Assembly (NCBI GenBank): GCA_016717655.1
Contig: JADKFC010000001.1
Span: 310,001-374,000, forward strand
Length of the DNA stretch: 64,000 nt
Source: Saprospiraceae bacterium
GTDB lineage: Bacteria > Bacteroidota > Bacteroidia > Chitinophagales > Saprospiraceae
Direction: 5' to 3'
Shown here: piece after piece, positions 63,624-64,000 of the stretch
Position numbering within the stretch: the stretch's first letter is position 1
Layout: the number at the start of each line of letters is the position of its first letter
Notes under the pieces: generated by a model
What the model saw: the letters and a program-made list of their open reading frames with translations, nothing else
Told to the model about the DNA's origin: nothing
The model's database searches: none
Made by a program: the position numbers and the translations under genes

Positions 63624-64000
63624 ATGAATATTACAGAAATATCAATCAAACGTCCTTCGCTGATAATAGTGCTGTTCAGCGTATTTACTTTATTAGGTAT
63701 TATTGGGTATAAAAATTTAAGTTACGAATTAATGCCTGACTTTAATCAGCCAGTGGTTGTAATTAAAACAGTTTATCCTGGGGCTGAACCCAATGAAGCA
63801 GAAACATCTGTTTCACGAAAAATAGAAGATGCTTTATCGAATTTAGAAGGTGTAGATTATTTGGTTACAAAGTCATTGCCCAATGCTTCTATCATTATAG
63901 CCAATCTGAAATATGGAACAGATTTGGATAAGTCAATGCAAGACGCACAACGGTACATTGATAATATTCGCAAAGATTTACCGCAGGATATTTTAAGCCC
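63624..64000 (+). CDS. RND efflux transporter, N-terminal part (AcrB family)
   Basis: The gene starts at 63624 and runs off the window. The visible 125 residues have the first membrane helix (RPSLIIVLFSVFTLLGIIGY), and the porter-domain start YELMPDFNQPVVVIKTVYPG with EAETSVSRKIEDALSNLEGV, both hallmark for RND inner-membrane pumps of the HAE1 type. It uses the proton gradient to expel drugs or metabolites. Confidence 0.93.
   Translation, partial: MNITEISIKRPSLIIVLFSVFTLLGIIGYKNLSYELMPDFNQPVVVIKTVYPGAEPNEAETSVSRKIEDALSNLEGVDYLVTKSLPNASIIIANLKYGTDLDKSMQDAQRYIDNIRKDLPQDILS

Overview
The window is a 64-kb piece of a Bacteroidota chromosome. The case for this rests on a SusC/SusD pair, PorP/SprF, two large secreted proteins with type IX secretion C-terminal domains, three giant beta-propeller (Reg_prop/Y_Y_Y) sensor kinases, and promoters of the TTG-N19/20-TAnnTTTG type. 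The mix resembles Saprospiria-like environmental Bacteroidota, but that finer placement is only inference.

Layout. 0-5.3 kb: the end of a histidine kinase with a REC-Crp response regulator, then a NarL-type regulator and its propeller kinase. 5.5-11 kb: a DoxX-like gene with an internal stop, a GIN-domain protein, a frameshifted membrane-bound AraC regulator, a solitary HUH (RAYT-like) transposase, and a WYL regulator with DinB. 11.2-15.6 kb: NAD-dependent formate dehydrogenase (intact NuoE/F-like subunit, catalytic subunit with four one-base lesions). 15.6-16.4 kb: two tandem-repeat arrays. 16.4-20.5 kb: DUF1572, an ArsR/SdpI-type operon with a visible operator, and a tail-fibre-like repeat protein. 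21-27 kb: SusC/SusD and a bicupin. 27.4-37 kb: small envelope genes and two convergent propeller kinase/LytTR pairs. 37-47.3 kb: a globin, T9SS cargo, and two facing operons of small membrane and zinc-ribbon proteins. 47.5-50 kb: YHS, DoxX and a tyrosine phenol-lyase-like enzyme. 50-55 kb: an outer-membrane protein, a vanadium haloperoxidase-like lipoprotein, a qNOR-family enzyme and an Rrf2 regulator. 55-57.7 kb: B12-dependent ribonucleotide reductase and GC-rich word repeats. 57.7-64 kb: PorP/SprF, a small membrane protein with an HxH motif, and a TetR-controlled RND efflux operon that runs off the window.

Most interesting is the qNOR-family gene at 52.1-54.5 kb. It keeps the haem histidines and two FeB histidines, but the third FeB histidine is Asn and the nearby catalytic glutamate is Gln. 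These are the two substitutions I recall as marking putative nitric oxide dismutases (Nod, 2 NO to N2 + O2) rather than NO reductases. It sits behind an outer-membrane protein and a haloperoxidase-like gene, with three operator-like dyads upstream and an Rrf2-family regulator with three clustered cysteines facing it across a shared terminator. Together these look like an NO-responsive module.

About 17 single-base indels plus one nonsense codon break otherwise well-conserved reading frames. Many lie in homopolymers and they cluster at 13.5-14.8 kb and 59.5-62.0 kb. Uncorrected sequencing error is the simplest explanation, so 'pseudogene' below means 'broken in this sequence'.
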